A stretch of DNA of 64,000 nt. Origin: Symbiodinium natans (lineage: Eukaryota > Sar > Dinophyceae > Suessiales > Symbiodiniaceae). Below, one piece after another: positions 62,922 through 64,000 of this stretch. The stretch spans positions 79,288-143,287 of the forward strand of contig CAJNDS010000427.1 in assembly GCA_905221605.1 (NCBI GenBank), in the 5' to 3' direction. The stretch's first letter is position 1. Every line of letters begins with the position of its first letter. The notes under the pieces are model-generated. The model saw only the letters and a program-made list of their open reading frames with translations. It made no database searches and had not been told where the DNA came from. The position numbers and the translations under genes were made by a program.

Positions 62922-63740
62922 GGGTTTAGGGTTTAGGGTGTAGGTTTAGGGTTTGGGGTTTAGGGTTTTGAGGTGCGTGCTAGTAGAGCATGAGCCGCAA
63001 ATGCCACCAGCAGCAAGCATCAAGGACCACTGCAACTATTACTGCTACTACTATTTAAACAGCTTGCAGGCGTTTTCACATCTGCAGAAGAAGTTGCATC
63101 GATGCAGTCTGTACCCATTTTAGGAGTACATAGGGTTCTGGGCGCTAGGGTTTAGGGTTCTGGGCGCTGGGATTCAGGGTTTAGGGTGTAGGGCTTAACC
63201 TGCTTATAATTACTTTGTTTGTATTATTGTTACTGCTGCCACTTCTCGGAGTACTGTTGCTACTTCTTGTTGGTGGCTTGTATGACTGTTATTGCTACTA
63301 CTATTATTGCTTTGATTACTTGTATTCCTTGTGTTTACGATTATGACTGTTTAACTTGTATTACGAGTTCTTCGCCGAGATCTTTTTCATTTCTTAGTCC
63401 TAATCTTACGGTACTTTTATGGTCCCTTGACAGGGCCCTTAATTCGGGAGCCCGATATGCCCTGTAGCCTTTTTTGCCCTTGGGCCTTCAGAACCCTCTA
63501 AAGAGGGATGCACCCTAGTAAGGAACCATGTATAACTTTCCTTGGGCCTGAGCCCCCTAGTTTCGCAAAATGCAAGCACCAGCCAGCACACGCGCACCGC
63601 GAGCGCCGCACCAAATGCCCGGCCAATAGTCGGCCAAAACCCTTCAAACGTTCCAGACACCAGTGCTATACACTTACTGTATATCCTAAAGCTTAAACCC
63701 TAAACCCCAAATCCCCAAGCCTGAAACCCTAAACGACAAG
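62922..63740. other. Intron or intergenic DNA with triplet-rich and hairpin sequence
   Basis: TTTAGGG tracts to 62965, degenerate repeats to 63200, then ATT/ACT-rich sequence (63205-63400) and a copy of hairpin family V (about 63405-63535). No exon seen. Confidence 0.45.
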
Positions 63741-63803
63741 CCATTGTGGGCCGGAGTCCCCGGAGCAGCGAGTGCAGGGCGCAGCGGGTGTTCGCAAATG
63801 TTC
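63741..63803 (+). CDS. Candidate exon near the window end
   Basis: Acceptor gacaag ends at 63740; three open frames, the best reading HCGPESPEQRVQGAAGVRKC. CCCTAAA lies upstream and TTTAGGG-like repeats downstream. Likely belongs to the gene starting near 62733. Confidence 0.4.
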
Positions 63804-64000
63804 CGGGTTTTGGTGTTTACGGGGTTTTAGGCTTTAGTGTTCAGGTCTTTCGGGTTTTAGTGTTTTAGGATTTAAGGTTTCGGGTTTTAGGGTTTTAGGG
63901 TTTAGGGTTTTGGGGTTGTGGTGCTTAAGGTCCGCCAACGTAGTCTTTGTTGCTGGGGTGCCCTGCGGATTATGCTGCTGGGGTGCCCTATGGATTATGG

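Noticed and set aside
62-63696. Dozens of 60-100 codon open frames rich in LNPKP, GFRV or NPLNPLNPL
   Set aside because: They are translations of CCCTAAA/TTTAGGG repeats, which have open frames on both strands; they carry no codon bias.
1-64000. Chromosome end (true telomere)
   Set aside because: Heptamers occur in both orientations, in short tracts throughout, and flank exons; this is interstitial repeat, not a terminus.

Overview
Nuclear DNA of a dinoflagellate, inferred from four things read in the sequence: plant-type telomeric heptamers (TTTAGGG/CCCTAAA) everywhere; tiny GC-rich exons with GT, GC or GA donors and AG|G-type acceptors; every recognisable gene on the + strand; and protein families I associate with dinoflagellates (a membrane-plus-PAS protein and a Ty1/copia polyprotein). 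I cannot name the genus. Nothing bacterial or organellar is visible, and I found no tRNA, rRNA or CRISPR.

Long ORFs are misleading here. Apart from the retrotransposon, almost every open frame of 60-100 codons is a translated telomeric repeat. Real genes have to be read as short exons joined in phase. Layout: (1) about 200-30,318, a uridine kinase-family gene whose conserved motifs (Walker A, DHYY, YNMKTG, IEGIHALNP, SPLTSLQ, RLLRRMCRDY, WIFPHQNNAD, LLREFIGD) occur in family order on exons of 40-90 bp. One of its introns carries a complete 7.8-kb Ty1/copia element (13,813-21,638) with identical LTRs and a DNA-methyltransferase-like fragment (23,184-23,723). (2) about 31,925-50,970, a chain of exons ending in an aspartyl/asparaginyl beta-hydroxylase domain; whether all upstream exons belong to that gene is not settled. 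(3) about 51,316-56,068, a predicted coiled-coil gene of unknown function. (4) 58,069-62,286, a complete 16-exon gene of 550 codons (stop included) for a multi-pass membrane protein with a PAS-like region. (5) 62,733 to the window end, the start of another unidentified gene.

Two features stand out. First, most exons are preceded by C-rich CCCTAAA tracts and followed by G-rich TTTAGGG tracts, so most introns start and end with complementary telomeric repeats and could fold back on themselves. Second, in gene 4 many introns are mobile-element-like (introners): related hairpin sequences flanked by 3-6 bp direct repeats that supply both the donor dinucleotide and the first exon bases after AG. 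Telomeric tracts sit inside several of them, which suggests that the telomeric introns elsewhere are expanded or remodelled introners. At least seven short inverted-repeat families, several heptamer variants, triplet and AT microsatellites and long G or C runs fill the rest.

All exon limits were read by eye from frame, phase, splice dinucleotides and remembered family motifs. No alignment or transcript was available.
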